Positions 12,141 through 24,617 of a stretch of DNA of 64,000 nucleotides are shown one piece after another (the stretch's first letter is position 1; every line of letters begins with the position of its first letter). The stretch covers positions 161,514,631 through 161,578,630 of the forward strand of contig NC_061114.1 of NCBI RefSeq assembly GCF_002878395.1, in the 5' to 3' direction. A program made the translations under genes and the position numbers. Under the pieces are notes generated by a model, which saw only the letters and a list, made by a program, of their open reading frames with translations, searched no databases and was not told the DNA's origin. Source of the stretch: Capsicum annuum. Lineage: Eukaryota; Streptophyta; Magnoliopsida; Solanales; Solanaceae.

Positions 12141-14427
12141 TGTAAGCCCCCGTAAGATTTCTCATTGTCTGAGTCATTTAGAGAATGCCAAGAAAGGTCT
12201 CATACTTAAAAAAAAATAGCGCTAAGTGTTGGGACTTAGTCATTTTTAAAACCATCAAACTTTGAGGATTTATTTGACTACCTTCCCAACCTTCGATAGT
12301 TGATTTCTTTGTTGATTCATAATGGATCAAGTTCATAGTACATCTTGGGTGAGTTTTGAATTTTTTAGACCCCGTTTAGACCATGTTTGGAGTCCCAAAA
12401 TAGTGGACCAATGCGATCTTGGCGCGCCGCATCGCCCATCACGTTGGTTAATATTTTCCCAAGTATCTAGTGTTAAATTCCAGTAAGTCGATGCTAACTT
12501 GGTATGACACATTGGGTATCGCATCAATACCATCAATACGACGTGTCGACCTACGCGTCGCTGGGCGTATTTTATTTTCAGTCTTAAAGATATCTTAGTC
12601 CAAGGGGATAATTAAGTCATTTTTCTCCACCTTTAATTAGTCATAACACGAGATTAAGCCCCCAAAACACCAAAATAAAGTCATTCCACTCAATTCCATC
12701 AAGAACAAAAGCCTAGGGTTTCAACCCATCATTCAAGAAAACTCAAGATTTCACCATTAGTTTTTCAAATTCATTCAAGATTTGAGATCCTTAGACTAAG
12801 ATCATCAAGAATCTCTATTCAAAAGTAAAAATAGCATCTTAAAAAGTGTTCATCCAAAGTTCAAAATCTAAGGTATGTTGGGTTTGAATAAGAATAATTC
12901 TTTCGTTCTTGTGCTCAAAGATTTGATTTTTATTAAATAATTACATAAATTGAAATTGGGGTTTATGCCCAAACTACTTTGTTTTGACTTCATGAATTTA
13001 TAAGTTAATTACATCTTGAATTTCATGTTTATTTCACCTATTTATGTTGGAATTGAGAATTTATGCTATAAATTGCATATCCCTACAATGAATTGATGTT
13101 TTCAAGTATTTCCAAGGTTAAATCAAGAATCTAGCTTTATTATGAAATTGTGATCCTTTGAGTATATATATATGCTTAAACCCAGGTATGAATTATGATG
13201 TTTCACGAAGAGTATGCTATTAGCACGCTTTAACAAACAAGTATCCTGATTTAAATGATAGACTGATCTTTGATCGTAAGTTAAGATAGGAATCCACATT
13301 ATTTATGATTTAAAGCAATGAGAAGCATAGTTTGGCATTCACTATATATATCCTTGTATTATTTTAAAGTGGATTTTCTAAAAGTTCTGAGCCTAAGTAT
13401 GGGAGTAGTATTTAGCATCGAGTCGGTTATGATTCCAAGGTCTCATGCCCCAGAACTATGAGCCACTATAGGTCTATGATTTTCCCCTAGTGGGCTAAGA
13501 TAAGTGATCACTTAAGTTAAGGTTCTATTCTGATGGAAAGGGTAGAACAACTCTCCCCAATGTGGGTAAGAGTTGGACTCTATGTCAGGTCACATGGTTT
13601 ATATTAGATAGAAAAACTTCCAAAAGTCCCATGGTCTCCTAAAGATCTAAAATCCCTAAGTTTCAAAAGATATCCCCTATTCCCCCTTAGATGAAAGTAT
13701 CTGTTTTGAAAATTATTATTTTAAGACTCTTTTTTGAGTCTACAAGCTTTGAGAAACAAGCAGAGCATACAAATTTAAGAACTAAGTGAAATGACTCACA
13801 AGATTTATTCTACCTGCTTTGTTATTCACGATTTACAAGAATTAGATTTTAGATTTACTCAAGCTATGTAAAGCCATTTGTGTTAGCATGCATGGTTTTT
13901 ATAAAGATTGGTGACACTGTTTACTTATTGCATGCACCCCTATATACTTAGTACATTCCCAAAGTATTGATCCACATATATGTCTATGTGCTATATTATC
14001 TCATAATATAGGTTCAGGTGCTCAATCTCAGCAGCGACATTGATTTTTGAGTACCTCTATCTACACTTTCACAGTTGGTGAGTCTTCATAGTTTGGGGCC
14101 CTATTTCTCTAGGCTTTCAGTATTCAAAGTAGTTGGTTTTATTGTCTTCAGTTCGAGTCAGTTAGGGGTCTATCCAAATGACTCTCTAGTTCCTTAGTAG
14201 TAGAGGCTTGTCAGACTGTCAGTTATTTTTTTAGACTTTTCAGTATTTTATTATTCAGACAGTATTCTACTTTATTTCAGTTATGATGTGATATGACATA
14301 CTGTTATTCAATCTAATTAAATTGAAGTAAGTTCTAGAAGTAGTAGCAGACTCAAAGGGTTAACTTAGAGCTACTTGTAGCCTTAAGCACCGTGTGATGT
14401 ATTGGAATGAGCTTTCGAGGCGTTACA
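12141..14427 (+). repeat. Element A1 5' LTR (2287 bp)
   Basis: TGTAAGCCCCC...GGCGTTACA with normal TG...CA ends, followed by a degenerate primer site and a gag leader, so it is a 5' LTR. A CG-rich inverted-repeat block lies at ~12408-12570 (offset ~265 bp) and AGGGGATAATTAAGTCATTT at 12603. A TAGCATCGAGT motif lies near 13413 and CTCTCCCCAATGTGGG near 13552. Relatives in this window are the A2, Z, S and B LTRs. Confidence 0.8.
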
Positions 14428-14840
14428 AACTTGCTATTAGAGACTAAGGTTTAGAGGGACCTAAGGAGTCAGAAAGACACGTTACACAAAGTCTTGATCA
14501 TCGGTGTGAAGCGCGCCACATCTATGAGCAAGAGGATACGAAAAATTTTATGAAAAGTCATCTCTTTCTTTCAAAAGTCATTGTGGCTATAGTTGTCTCT
14601 ATCTGCTATTAACTCGTGCTCTTTTATGACAAAAAATACCTCCCCATAGAGCTAATGCCCATTGAAATGATAATCAGTCACCCCAACCTGTCGATCCCTT
14701 CATTGAGAATGTGTCTCATGCTGAATTTTGGGATGCTTTTCAGATGCTAGCCCAAGCTATGACTACTACTGTGCAAGCCAATAATCAGGCTACTATTCAA
14801 CGTCAGTAAGGGGGTGATACATCCATAGCTAGACTTCATG
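14428..14840 (+). pseudogene. Element A1 primer site, leader and gag N-terminus, truncated
   Basis: The primer site at 14432-14443 reads TGCTATTAGAGA (TGGTATCAGAGC expected). After a ~200-bp leader, the gag frame starts at 14636 with ATA in place of ATG. It reads through the [19 protein letters not shown] segment typical of Del/Tekay gag N-termini, with stops at ~14666 and ~14807. The frame ends after SIARLHV at 14840, where it is fused to the truncated B LTR. The related A2 gag (43122 onward) continues beyond that point, so the rest of A1 has been lost or displaced. Confidence 0.75.
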
Positions 14841-16564
14841 TGTGTAGATTCATGTAAATCCATGTTAAACCCCTTGAAATTGTAAAATTGGAAGTGAATC
14901 ATGATACCCTCATATTATGTGCATGTATTATGCTCACCAAGTGCTTGATGAATTGTTCATGTGAGCTAATAAGGGAAATAAATCATATCATGCTGGCTTA
15001 TGTGCAATTTATACCATTCAAGTGTTTGATTAAATGTCTCTATAGATACATTATGAATAAGTGTGCATTTTATGCTATGCAAGGTCATGCAATGGTTTAT
15101 TTTTCATGGTATCGAGTCCTGGGGTATTTAATACCCACCAATTTAGCTATTTACCTAGAGCCAGTATCAAATACAAAATAATCTCAGTCATGTCATGATT
15201 AGTCATACTCTCAGTCAGTTACAAGACTCAGAAAAACTCAGTAGACTCTGTATCAGTCTAGTCCAGTTCAGTATTCAGTTCAGACCTTAGTAAATTTAGT
15301 CAGTTAACAAAATTTAGTAGTATTTCGTCAGTCAATGAAACTCAGTGAACTCAGTTCAATTTAGTTACACAGTATAATCAGCAACAATCTAGTCAAGCCT
15401 AGTATGAACTAGGAAATTAGTTCAGTGTCTATTCAGATAGGAGTGGGATTCAGCACTGAGTTAACCCAGAGATGGGGGCATTCCTGTCAGCAGAGGGTTT
15501 GACCCTTAGTAGAAATCCCTGTGTTACAGAATTACATAGCCAATGTTGGTTGAGATATCTTTCTACTAGATATTATAAGGGTTGATACATCTCATTTGAG
15601 TTTTTCTTCTAGCGAGGGTTGACAAAAAAACTTTTTGTCTGAGAGGGTTAACTCACAGCTTGTCTTTACCCGTGGTATGGTATTAACACCCTTCTAACTA
15701 GGATTATAGGTTGGACCCTAATCTATATAGAAACAGGCATGTCGGTTAGATAATTACCTCCCACAGTCTTAGTTTCAGATTCAGTCTCAGTATACAATTT
15801 AGTTTAGTTCTACAGGTTTAGGACTGTCAGACACAGTCACTCAGCTCAGTATGAAACTTAGCATAGTTTCACAAAATTAGGATTATTAGATATAGTCCTT
15901 CAATTGTTAGTAATTCAGTATTAGTATACTCAGATATCAGTAAATCAGTATTTAGACTCAATATTCAGTGTTATCACGACCTCAGTTACAGTTACATATT
16001 CATGCATGTACTCTCATCTAATTGTACTAATGTCATTCATTCAGTTTTGTTCATGCATATGAAGACATGTATTTCAGCCTACCTCACTTAGTATGCTAGT
16101 ACATTTAAAGTACTGACACATACTTTTCTCTTGAGATATAATATGTTATATCATAGGTTCAGAAGCATGATCTCTTGAGTACCCTTAGCAGTTCAGATCT
16201 TTAGCAGTCAGAGTTAGTGGTGAGTCCTCATAGTTTGAGGACATGATAATTGTTTCAGCATTTTAGTTTTTTTCAATAGTAGAAGTTAGTTGGGGATGTG
16301 TCCCATCAACTCCACATTTTAGACAGTTTAAAGGCTTTTTAGACTAGAATATTTTCAGACAAATGTATTAGTGTTGGTATTACTATACCGCAATCAGATT
16401 TATTTCAGTATTGAACCTTATGGCATATTTTCTGCCTAATTTCTACATATTTCAGTATTATTATTATTCAGTTATTATAGCAGGTACCATTCATGAGTTA
16501 GCTTATGTTCCTTCAAGATTATAAGCATCGTGTAGTGTCCAAGGTACAGACTCAGGGCATTAAA
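14841..16564 (+). repeat. B 5' LTR, truncated (1.72 kb of ~2.54 kb)
   Basis: Aligns with 22465-24187 from TGTGTAGATTC to GCATTAAA (GCATTACA in the 3' copy). The first ~812 bp of the LTR are absent. At the break, ATGTGTGTAGATT at 14838 is also in the 3' LTR at 22462, so a few bases of microhomology with the A1 gag end are possible. A 97-codon frame at 14888 is also open in the 3' LTR. CAGT-rich low-complexity DNA fills 15185-15430 and 15770-16080. Confidence 0.85.
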
Positions 16565-16568
16565 AACT

Positions 16569-16580
16569 TAGTATCAGAGC
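16569..16580 (+). other. B primer-binding site
   Basis: TAGTATCAGAGC, one mismatch from the complement of the initiator tRNA-Met 3' end, five bases after the LTR. Confidence 0.85.
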
Positions 16581-16787
16581 CTAAGGTTCAATAGATTCCT
16601 AGGAAGTCTGAAAGTCATATCTAGTAGAGTCTTGTGCATGGATGTGTAGCGCGCCACACTTATGGATAGGAGGATACGAGATGTTTTAAGAAAAGTTTCC
16701 TTTCTTTCAGTATTCATGTCATGCGAGTGAGCAAGAGATCTAGTTAAACTCTCTGTATAATCTAAGTTTCTCTTCTATTTATAGAAT

Positions 16788-17990
16788 ATGCCTCTAAAGA
16801 GGACTAAGGGAAGAGAAATGGGAGACCAGTCAGAACCCCAACCTGTCCATCTAGATCCTTTGGATGAACACGTCTCCCATGCTGAGTTCAGAGTAGCTTT
16901 TACCACCCTAGCTCATTCTGTGGTAGCCCAGAATAAATGTCCAGCAATTGTTTTGGCCAACCTAGTGGCCAACACTGCTACTTCCAAGATTCTGGACTTT
17001 ACCCGAATGAACTATCCATCTTTTATAGGGTTTAAGTCAGATGAGGATCCTAAGGAATTTCTTGATCAGGTGCAGAAAGTTACTAATATCATGGGGTCGA
17101 CTGCTGAGTTAGCCGCGTATTAGTTATAGAATGTGGCACACTCATGGTTTAAATAGTGGAAAGCAGAGAGGGCCACAGATGCAGGGCCCATAGAATAAGA
17201 GGATTTTGTAGTTGTATTTTTGGATAGGTTCTTACCTCTAGAGTTGAGGGAAGCAAAGGTTTTGGGGTTTATAAACCTGATGCAGGGCAATATGAAAGTA
17301 CAAGAGTATTCTCTCAAGTTTACTCAGTTATCCAGATATGCCCCGTATATAGTAGCAGATAGCAGAGTAAAGATGAGTAAGTTTGTGTCTTGGGTGTCTA
17401 ATAGTGTGGTCAAAGAGTGTAGGACCGAAATGTTGATTAAAGAGATGGACATATCCAGGGTCATGGTCCATGCTCAACATATAGAGAAAGCCAAGAATAA
17501 AATGAGCAAGGGAGAGAATAAGAGAGCAAGAACAGGTAGTTTAAGTTTTGCTCAGCCTAAGTCAGAGAGTGGGAATCATTCTCAGTTCATCCCAAAATCC
17601 TCAGTTCCAACTTCTTCCTTAGCCAGTGCTCCTGTGCAAAAATTCATAGATGGCAACAGAGATAGGACGCCAGGCCTTAAACTCCAGAGTAATATTACCA
17701 GTGCCCGAACTAATCTCCTTTGTAAGAAGTATGGCATAAACCACCAGGGTATCTGCAGAGCTGACAGTGATGTGTGTTTTGGAGGTGGCAAGCTAGGCCA
17801 TAGGGTCAGACAATATCCTCGGGTGGGTTCACAGAGTTAGCACAACTGTCCTCCAACTCAGTTCGGTCACCTGAATCAGTAGGGTGCTGCATATAGTGCC
17901 ACCAGTGGGCAGTGCCCAAATAGACTCTATGCTCTTCAGTCCCGATAGGATCAGGAAAGTTCTCCTGAAGTGGTCTTAATCCAGGAGCTT
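16788..17990 (+). pseudogene. B gag: capsid and degenerate zinc knuckle
   Basis: ATG at 16788 opens 111 codons covering the gag N-terminus (HVSHAEFRVAF) and the YPSFIGFKSDEDPKEFLDQV capsid start. Stops follow at 17121, 17127, 17148 and ~17196. The frame is open again from ~17199 to 17840 (FLDRFLPLELREAKVLGF, YSLKFTQLSRYAPYIV, VHAQHIEKAK). The nucleocapsid zinc knuckle at 17774-17815 has lost its second Cys (CFGGGK) and last Cys (Tyr), so RNA binding would be lost even if read through. A longer run of stops from 17838 leads to the protease. Confidence 0.9.
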
Positions 17991-18384
17991 CTTTGTTCTT
18001 TGTTACTCCATACATAGTAGTTGATTTTAGAGTCAGTCCCAAAATTCTAGCAAACCCTTTCTCAGTCTCTACCCCAGTGGGTAAATCCATCATAGCTAGG
18101 CAGGTATATAGGAATTGCCCGATTATGATATCTCAGAAAGTCACTTTAGCAGACTTAGTTGAATTAGAGATGACCAATTTTGATGTCATTCTCAACATGG
18201 ATTGGCTTCATTCCTACTATTCCCCAGTCGACTGCAGAAACAAAATTGTCCAGTTTCAATTTCCAAATGAACCTATCCTAGAGTGGGGGCGTAGTACTTC
18301 AGCACTTAGGGGTCAACTTGTTTCTTACCTTCGGGTGAGAAATATGATATCTAAGGGATTTGTTTACCATCTCGTTCGAGTCTA
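17991..18384 (+). pseudogene. B retropepsin (protease) domain, partial
   Basis: A 130-codon frame includes PFSVSTPVGKSIIARQVYRNCP, the flap-side segment (DLVELEMTNFDVILNMDWL) and the linker ending LEWGRSTSALRGQLVSYLR, all standard for Del/Tekay protease. The catalytic D-[TSP]-G triad region upstream of 18000 is not recognisable. The normal ILGMDWL reads ILNMDWL. Confidence 0.85.
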
Positions 18385-19880
18385 GGACTCTAGTTCAGAA
18401 ATCCCTACTCTTTAATCAGTGTTAATAGCATGTGAATTCCCAGATGTGTTTCCCAAAGATCTTTCCAGAGTTTCTCTCAAAAGGGAAATTAATTTTGAAA
18501 TCTATCTTCTCCCAGATACTCAGGCCATATCTATTTCGCCATACAGAATGGCCCCATTAGAACTTAGAGAGTTAAAAGAATAGTTGAAGGATCTCTTAGG
18601 TAAGGAATTCATCAAACCCAGTGTGTCCTCGTGGGGTGCACTAATTTTATTCGTGCATAAGAAAGATGGTTCTCTTAGAATGTGTATTAATTACCGTCAA
18701 CTAAATAAAGTCATAGTAAAAAACAAGTACCCTCTTTACAGAATTGATGACTTGTTTGACCAACTTTAGGGTGCCAGTTACTTCACTAAGATAGACCTCA
18801 GATCGGGCCAGAACTCGATATGGTCACTTCAAATTCTTATTCATGTCCTTTGGTCTTACCAATGCCCCAATAGTTTTTATGAACTTGATGAACCATGTGT
18901 TCAAGAAGTACTTGGACATGTTCATGATAGTCTTCATAGATAACATTCTTTTCTACTGCCGCAGTTAGCATGATCATGAAGACTATCTCAAAATAGTGTT
19001 GCAGACTCTCAGAAACCATCAACTATTGGCTAAATTTAGTAAGTGTGAATTTTGGATAAGTTCAGTAGCTTTCCTTGTCCATATCATTTTCGATGATGGC
19101 ATTAGAGTTGATCCCCAAAAGACCAAAGCAGTGAGAAACTGGCCTAGACCTATCTCTCCATAAAATATCTAGAGTTTCTTGGGCTTGACTGGATATTACC
19201 AATGGTTTGCTGAGGGATTTTCATCTATTGCATCCCCTATGTCTAGATTGACTTAGAAGAAAGTTAAATTCCAGTAGTCAGATTCTTGTGAGAAGAGTTA
19301 TCAGGAGTTGAAGACTCGACTTACTACAACTCCAGTTTTGACCCTACCAGATGGTTTAGATAGGTTTATGGTGTATCGTGATGCCTCTAGAGTTGGTTTG
19401 GGGTGTGTTTTGATGCAGAGAGGTAAGGTCATAGCCTACACCTCTAGACAACTTAAGCCCCATGAAAAGAACTATCCTACTCATGATCTTGAGTTAGCAA
19501 CAGTAGTGTTTGCCTTAAAGATTTAGAGGCACTATTTGTATTGGGTGCACGTTAATATTTTCATTGGCCATAAGAGCCTACAGTATGTATTCTCTTAGAA
19601 AGATCTAAACCTCTATCAGAGAAGGTGGTTGGAGTTGTTGAAGGTCTATGACATAAGCATCCTGTATTATCTGGGTAAAGCCATTGTAGTGGCTGATGCT
19701 CTTAGTAGGATATCTATGGGGAGTGTTGCTCATGTTGAGAACAGTAAGAAGAAGTTAGTTCAGGAAGTTCATCAGCTTGCCCGACTAGGCGTTTGCTTAG
19801 TCGATTCATCATAAGGTAGTGTATGGGTACAGAGTAGTTCAGAATCATCCCTAGTTTTTGAGGTGAAGAAAAAGTAGGAT
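18385..19880 (+). pseudogene. B reverse transcriptase and RNase H, decayed
   Basis: RT begins CEFPDVFPKDLS and runs through [30 protein letters not shown] and IDDLFDQL (18386-18770). A deletion of roughly 40-50 bp at ~18803 removes the YHQLRV...KTA segment and shifts the frame. The active site reads FIDN (18932-18943) where F-x-D-D is required. RNase H from ~19308 keeps [36 protein letters not shown] and GKAIVVADALSR. Stops lie near 18582, 18768, 19161, 19527 and 19812. The enzyme is dead by active-site mutation as well as by stops. Confidence 0.92.
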
Positions 19881-21300
19881 AGGGATCCCAACCTAGTGAA
19901 GTTGAAGGAATCAGTCAGAGATTAGAAGGTAGAGGTTTTCTCCCAAGGGGAAGATGGTATGTTGTGCTGTCAGGGTCGGCTATGTATGACAGGTGTAGAT
20001 GACTTGAGGCAGCGAATTCTTGAAGAGGCACATGGCGTACGCTACTCTATTCATCCAAGGGCCACTAAGATGTACTGTGATTTACAAGAGATCTATTGGT
20101 GGAGTGGGATGAAGGGATATATTGCAGAGTTTGTGGCAAAGTTCTCAACATATCAGTAGGTTAAAATTGAGCATCAAAAGCCTAGTGGGTCCATACAGGA
20201 GTTCAGTATTACTACTTGGAAGTGGGCAGAAGTGAACATGGACTTTGTGACGGGTTTGCCTCGTACTTATTGCCAGCATGATTCAGTTTGGGTCATCGTA
20301 GACAGAATGACCAAACCAGCTTATTTCCTACTAGTCCATACCTCTTATTCAGCTAAGGAATATGGAAAACTCTATATCAGGGAGTTGGTCAGATTGCAAG
20401 GTGTTCCGTTGTCCATTATCTTAGATAGCGGTACCCAGTTCACCTCTCATTTCTAGAAGGCATTCCAAAAGGGTTATAGTACCCGAGTTCACCTCAGTAC
20501 AACCTTTTATCCTTAGACAGATGGTCAAGTAGAAAGGACTATTCAGACTTTAGAAGATATGCTGGGATCATGTGCGATTGACTTTACAGGTAGTTCGGAT
20601 GACCACTTGCCTTTGAATTAATTCGAATATAACAACAACTATCTTTTTAGTATTTAAATGGCTCCATTTGAGGCACTTTATGGTAGGAGATTCAGGTCTC
20701 CTACTGGTTGGTTTGAAGTGGGTGAGGCCGCAGTGGTAGGGTCTGACTTGGTATTTGATACCTTAGAGAAAGTCCAGTTAATTAGGGAATGGCTTAAGAC
20801 ATCTCATAGCCAATAGAAATTGTACGCAGATATACGCAGAAAGGATCTCAAGTTTGATATTGGTGATTTTATGTATTTGAAAATCTCTCCTATGAAAGGA
20901 GTGAAGAGGTTTGGGAAGAAAGGGAAACTCACTTCCCGATATGTCGATCCTTATCAAATTCTCAGCCATTTCGGAAAGGTAGCTTACGAGCTTGAGTTGC
21001 CTTCAAACTTAGCTTCAGTGCATCCAGTGTTCCATGTCTTCTTGATAAAGAAATGCATAGGTGACCCAAAAGTCGTAGTCCCCATAGAGGGCATACATAT
21101 TTAGAACAACCTCTCTTATAAAAAGATCCAAGATGAAATCTTTGATTATCGAATTCACAGACTGAGGAACATAGAAGTCTCTCTAGCCAAAGTTCTTTGG
21201 CGAAATCAGTCCGTTTAGGAAGCTACTTGGGAAGCGGAAGCAGATATGCGAACCAAGTATCCTCACCTCTTCTCCACAAATACAAACTCAACCCAAGGTA
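19881..21300 (+). pseudogene. B integrase and chromodomain, decayed
   Basis: The N-terminal HHCC module keeps its histidines (EAHGVRYSIHPRATK) but the Cys pair is lost (FSTYQ then stop). All three core acidic residues are recognisable: Asp in MDFVTGLP (~20240), Asp in ILDSGTQFTS (~20430) and Glu in TDGQVER (~20530). The C-terminal GKKGKLTSRYVDPYQIL and VHPVFHVFLIKKC blocks follow. The chromodomain lies at ~21185-21285 (LAKVLWRNQSV, stop, EATWEAEADM). Stops lie near 20157, 20454, 20514, 20619 and 21102. Chromodomains of this type are thought to steer integration to heterochromatin. Confidence 0.9.
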
Positions 21301-21650
21301 ATATTTTTTCCTTAAAATTACTCAATCTCATGTTCAGATATAGCTACCACCTTGGTATCAATTAACGTTGCATACTCAGTCATGTATTCATAAATCAGTT
21401 CAGTCATGTACCCATGTATCAGATATATATTATTAGTATATTAGTAGTCCCAGTCATGCATTCATGAATCATGTTCAGCTATGTACACATGCATCAGATA
21501 TGCATGTTCAGTATGATAATTCGGTGTATCAGCAATCTCAGTCTTGAAATCATGCTTCAGTTATGCATGTCCAGTGTCTAAATCTAGTCTATCAGTATTC
21601 TCAGCCTAGTCAATCTTATTCAAGGATGAATATTCCCAAGGGGGAGATAT
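21301..21650 (+). other. B 3' untranslated region and polypurine tract
   Basis: TCAGT-rich low-complexity sequence with repeated CATGCAT-like words, ending in AAGGGGGAGATAT (21638-21650), the polypurine tract next to the LTR. Confidence 0.8.
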
Positions 21651-24187
21651 TGTAAGGTACCACAAAATCCTAAGCTTAACTTAGTCCCTAAAAGCTTGCT
21701 AACGGGTCCCAGATTTAGAAAATTCTAGCTAAGTGTTCAGACTTAGTATTATTTTGGCCTTTGTAAGTTTGCAACGCTATTTCATGACCACTATGACCTT
21801 AAAATGTCAATATTGAGGTTGATTCATGATCAGGAATGCCACTAGGTATTCTCGGATGAGTTTTGGATTTTTCAAACCTCGTTTGAACAATGTTTGGAAA
21901 TCCAAAATAGTGTATCGACGCAATCTCTACATGGCGCGTCAGCCATCACGTCGATCAATATTTTCCTTAGATTCTAATGGAAATTACCAGTGAACCGACA
22001 CGTACTCGGCCTGGTGCATTGGTCATTGCTTCGATGCCAACGACGTAGTGCATCGGCCTGCGCATCGATGGTTTAACTTTTAGTCTTTTAAACTCATGTC
22101 TAGAGGGGTAAATGGGTATTTTTCCACCTTATATCAGCCCCCAAAATATATTATTAATCCGTCTACGAGGCAAAATATACTCATTCTCTCTAGAATTTAT
22201 CAAGAACAAACCCTAGTTCATCACATTCAAGATCCAAGACTCAAGGTTTTCACCATTATTCTTCACGAATTCGACAACTAACTTATGTGAAGTGTTCATC
22301 CAAGGGTTCCTTCCACCCTTGGAGTCCAAGAAACTCTTTCAAACTTTAAGTAGTTGGAATTTATGACTTTCGTGATTGGAATTAAAGTGTATTCATGATT
22401 ATTATTTGAATTAGATTTCTATTTCATGATTTATTATACGTTTCATGTGGAATTGGTTATTATGTGTGTAGATTCGTGTGCATCCATGTTAAACCCCTTG
22501 AAATTATGAAATTGGAAGTGAATCATGATGCCCCCATGTTATGTGCATATATTATGCTCACCAAGTGCTTGATGAATTGTTCATGTGAACTAATAAGGGA
22601 AAGAAATCATTTCATGCTAGCTTATGTGCAAGTTATACCATGCAAGTGTTTGATAAAATGTCTCTATAGATATATTATGAACAAGTGTGCATTTTATGCT
22701 ATACAAGATCATGTGATGCTTTAATTTTCATGATATCGAGTCCTGGGGGTATTTAATACCTAACAATTTAGCTGTTTAACTAGAGCTAGTGTCAGATACA
22801 GAATAATCTCAGTTATGCCATGATCAGTCCTACTCTCAGTCAGTTACAAGACTCAAAAAAACACAGCAGAGTTAGTATCAGTCAAGTCCAATTCAGTATT
22901 CTATTTAGACCTCAATAAATTTATAAGTTAATAGAATGCAGCAGTATTTCATCAATCAACGAAACCCAGTAAACTCAGTTCAGTTCAATTAGACAGTATA
23001 ATCAGTAATAGTCCAGTCAAGCCTAGTATGAACTAGAAAATCAGTTCAGTGTCTATTTATATAGAAGTAGGATTCAGCATTGAGTTAACCTAGGGATGGG
23101 GGTATTCTTGCCAGCAGAGGGTTTGACCCTTAGTAGCAATCCTTGCATTATAGAACAACGTAGCTAGCATTGGTTGATATATCTTCCTATAAGATATTAT
23201 GAGGGTTGATACATCTTATTTGAGTTTTTTTGCTATTGAGGGTTGACGAAAGAGCTTCCTGTCAGAGAGGGTTAACTCACAGTTTATCTTTACCCGTGGC
23301 ATCGTATTGACACCCTTTCAACTAGGGTTACAGGTTGGACCACAATCTATGTAGAAAGTGGCATGTCGGTTAGATGATTACCACTCATATTCTTAGTTTC
23401 AGATTTAGTCTCAATATAGAACTCAATTCAGTTCTATAGGTTCAGGACTGTCAGATACAGTTAATCAGCTCAGTACGAAACTTAGTATAGTCCCATAGAA
23501 TCAGGACTGTTCGATACAGTTATTCAGTTATAAGTAATTCAATATTAGTATACTTAGATATCAGTAAATTAGTATTCAGACTCAGTATTCAGTGTTATTA
23601 CAATCTCAGTTATAGTTACATATTCATACATGTACTCTCATCTAGTTATACTCATGTCATTCAGTCAGTATTATTCATGCATATAAACCCATGCATTTCA
23701 GCCTACCTCACTTAGTATACTAGTACATTTAAAGTACTGACACATACTTTCTCTTGTTCTATGATGTTTTATATCATAGGTTCAGACGCACAGGTTCTCG
23801 AGCACCCTTAGCAGTTCAGATCTTTAGCAGTCAGAGTTAGTGGTGAGTTCTTATAGTTCTAGGACATGATTATTATTTTAGCATTTCTATTTATTTTAGT
23901 AGTTAGAGTTAGTTGGGGACTTGTCCCATCAACTCTACATTTTAGACAGTTTAGAGACTTTTTAGACTAGAGTATTTTTAGACAGATGTATCAGTTTTGG
24001 TATTACTATACCACAATTTGATTTATTTTAGTATTGAACCTTATGACATATTTTCCACCTAATTTTTGCATATTTCAGTATTATTAATATTCAGTTATTA
24101 TAGCAGGTACCAGTAATGGGTTAGCTTGTGGTCCTTCGAGATTATGAGCATCGTGTAGCATCTGGGGTACAGACTCGGGGCATTACA
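21651..24187 (+). repeat. B 3' LTR (2537 bp)
   Basis: TGTAAGGTACC...GGGGCATTACA. A CG-containing inverted-repeat block lies at ~21914-22075 (offset ~265) and GGGGTAAATGGGTATTTTTCC at ~22105. TCAGCATTGAGT is near 23073. The segment from 22465 is collinear with the truncated 5' LTR. The 86-codon frame at 22464-22724 has its counterpart at 14888 in the 5' copy. Confidence 0.9.
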
Positions 24188-24617
24188 ATGTTCATATTTA
24201 CATTTGGAATATTTTTAAGATGATTTGGGTACTTGGTTTGATCTTAGCACAACATTTCACCCCCAAACTAATGGTCAGTCAAAGTAGACTATTCAGGTTT
24301 TGGAGGATATGCTTCATGCTTGTGTAATAGATATTAGTGGCTAGTGGGAATAATTTGGCTTTAGAAGAGTTTGCATATGAGAATAGCTACCATTCCAATA
24401 TTGATATGGCTCCTTTTGAGGCAATGTATGGTAGGGATATTAGACGGTTGCGCTCTAGATTTATCTCTGTGGTTAAGGTTCAATGGAGACATCGACCTGT
24501 AGATGAGGCTACTTGGGAGGTCGAGTCTGATATGTATAGTTCCTATCCCCAACTCTATCGATTCAGGTATTTCTTTTCCTTAGTTTAAAAATGAATAAGA
24601 TTCTTAGTAGTACATGA
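24188..24617 (+). pseudogene. Element G: gypsy integrase core fragment fused by deletion to its chromodomain
   Basis: 24240-24420 encodes the LSTTFHPQTNGQSK...TIQVLEDMLHACVIDISG and MAPFEAMYGRDI parts of integrase, with a frameshift near 24340. After the MYGRDI motif the sequence jumps into a chromodomain (VVKVQWRHRPVDEATWEVESDM, 24465-24530). The ~500 bp of integrase C-terminus expected between them is deleted. B is inserted at the left edge. The LTR that follows at 24618 is taken as this element's 3' LTR, although the polypurine tract between them is not clear. Confidence 0.8.

Larger units (their letters stand above)
14841..24187 (+). mobile_element. Element B: near full-length Del/Tekay-like gypsy retrotransposon
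   Basis: It contains a partial 5' LTR, primer site, gag, protease, RT, RNase H, integrase, chromodomain, polypurine tract and a full 3' LTR in the usual Ty3/gypsy order. All coding domains carry stops or frameshifts. The 5' LTR lacks the first ~800 bp present in the 3' LTR, so no target duplication can be scored. The right end abuts an unrelated integrase fragment (24188). Confidence 0.9.
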
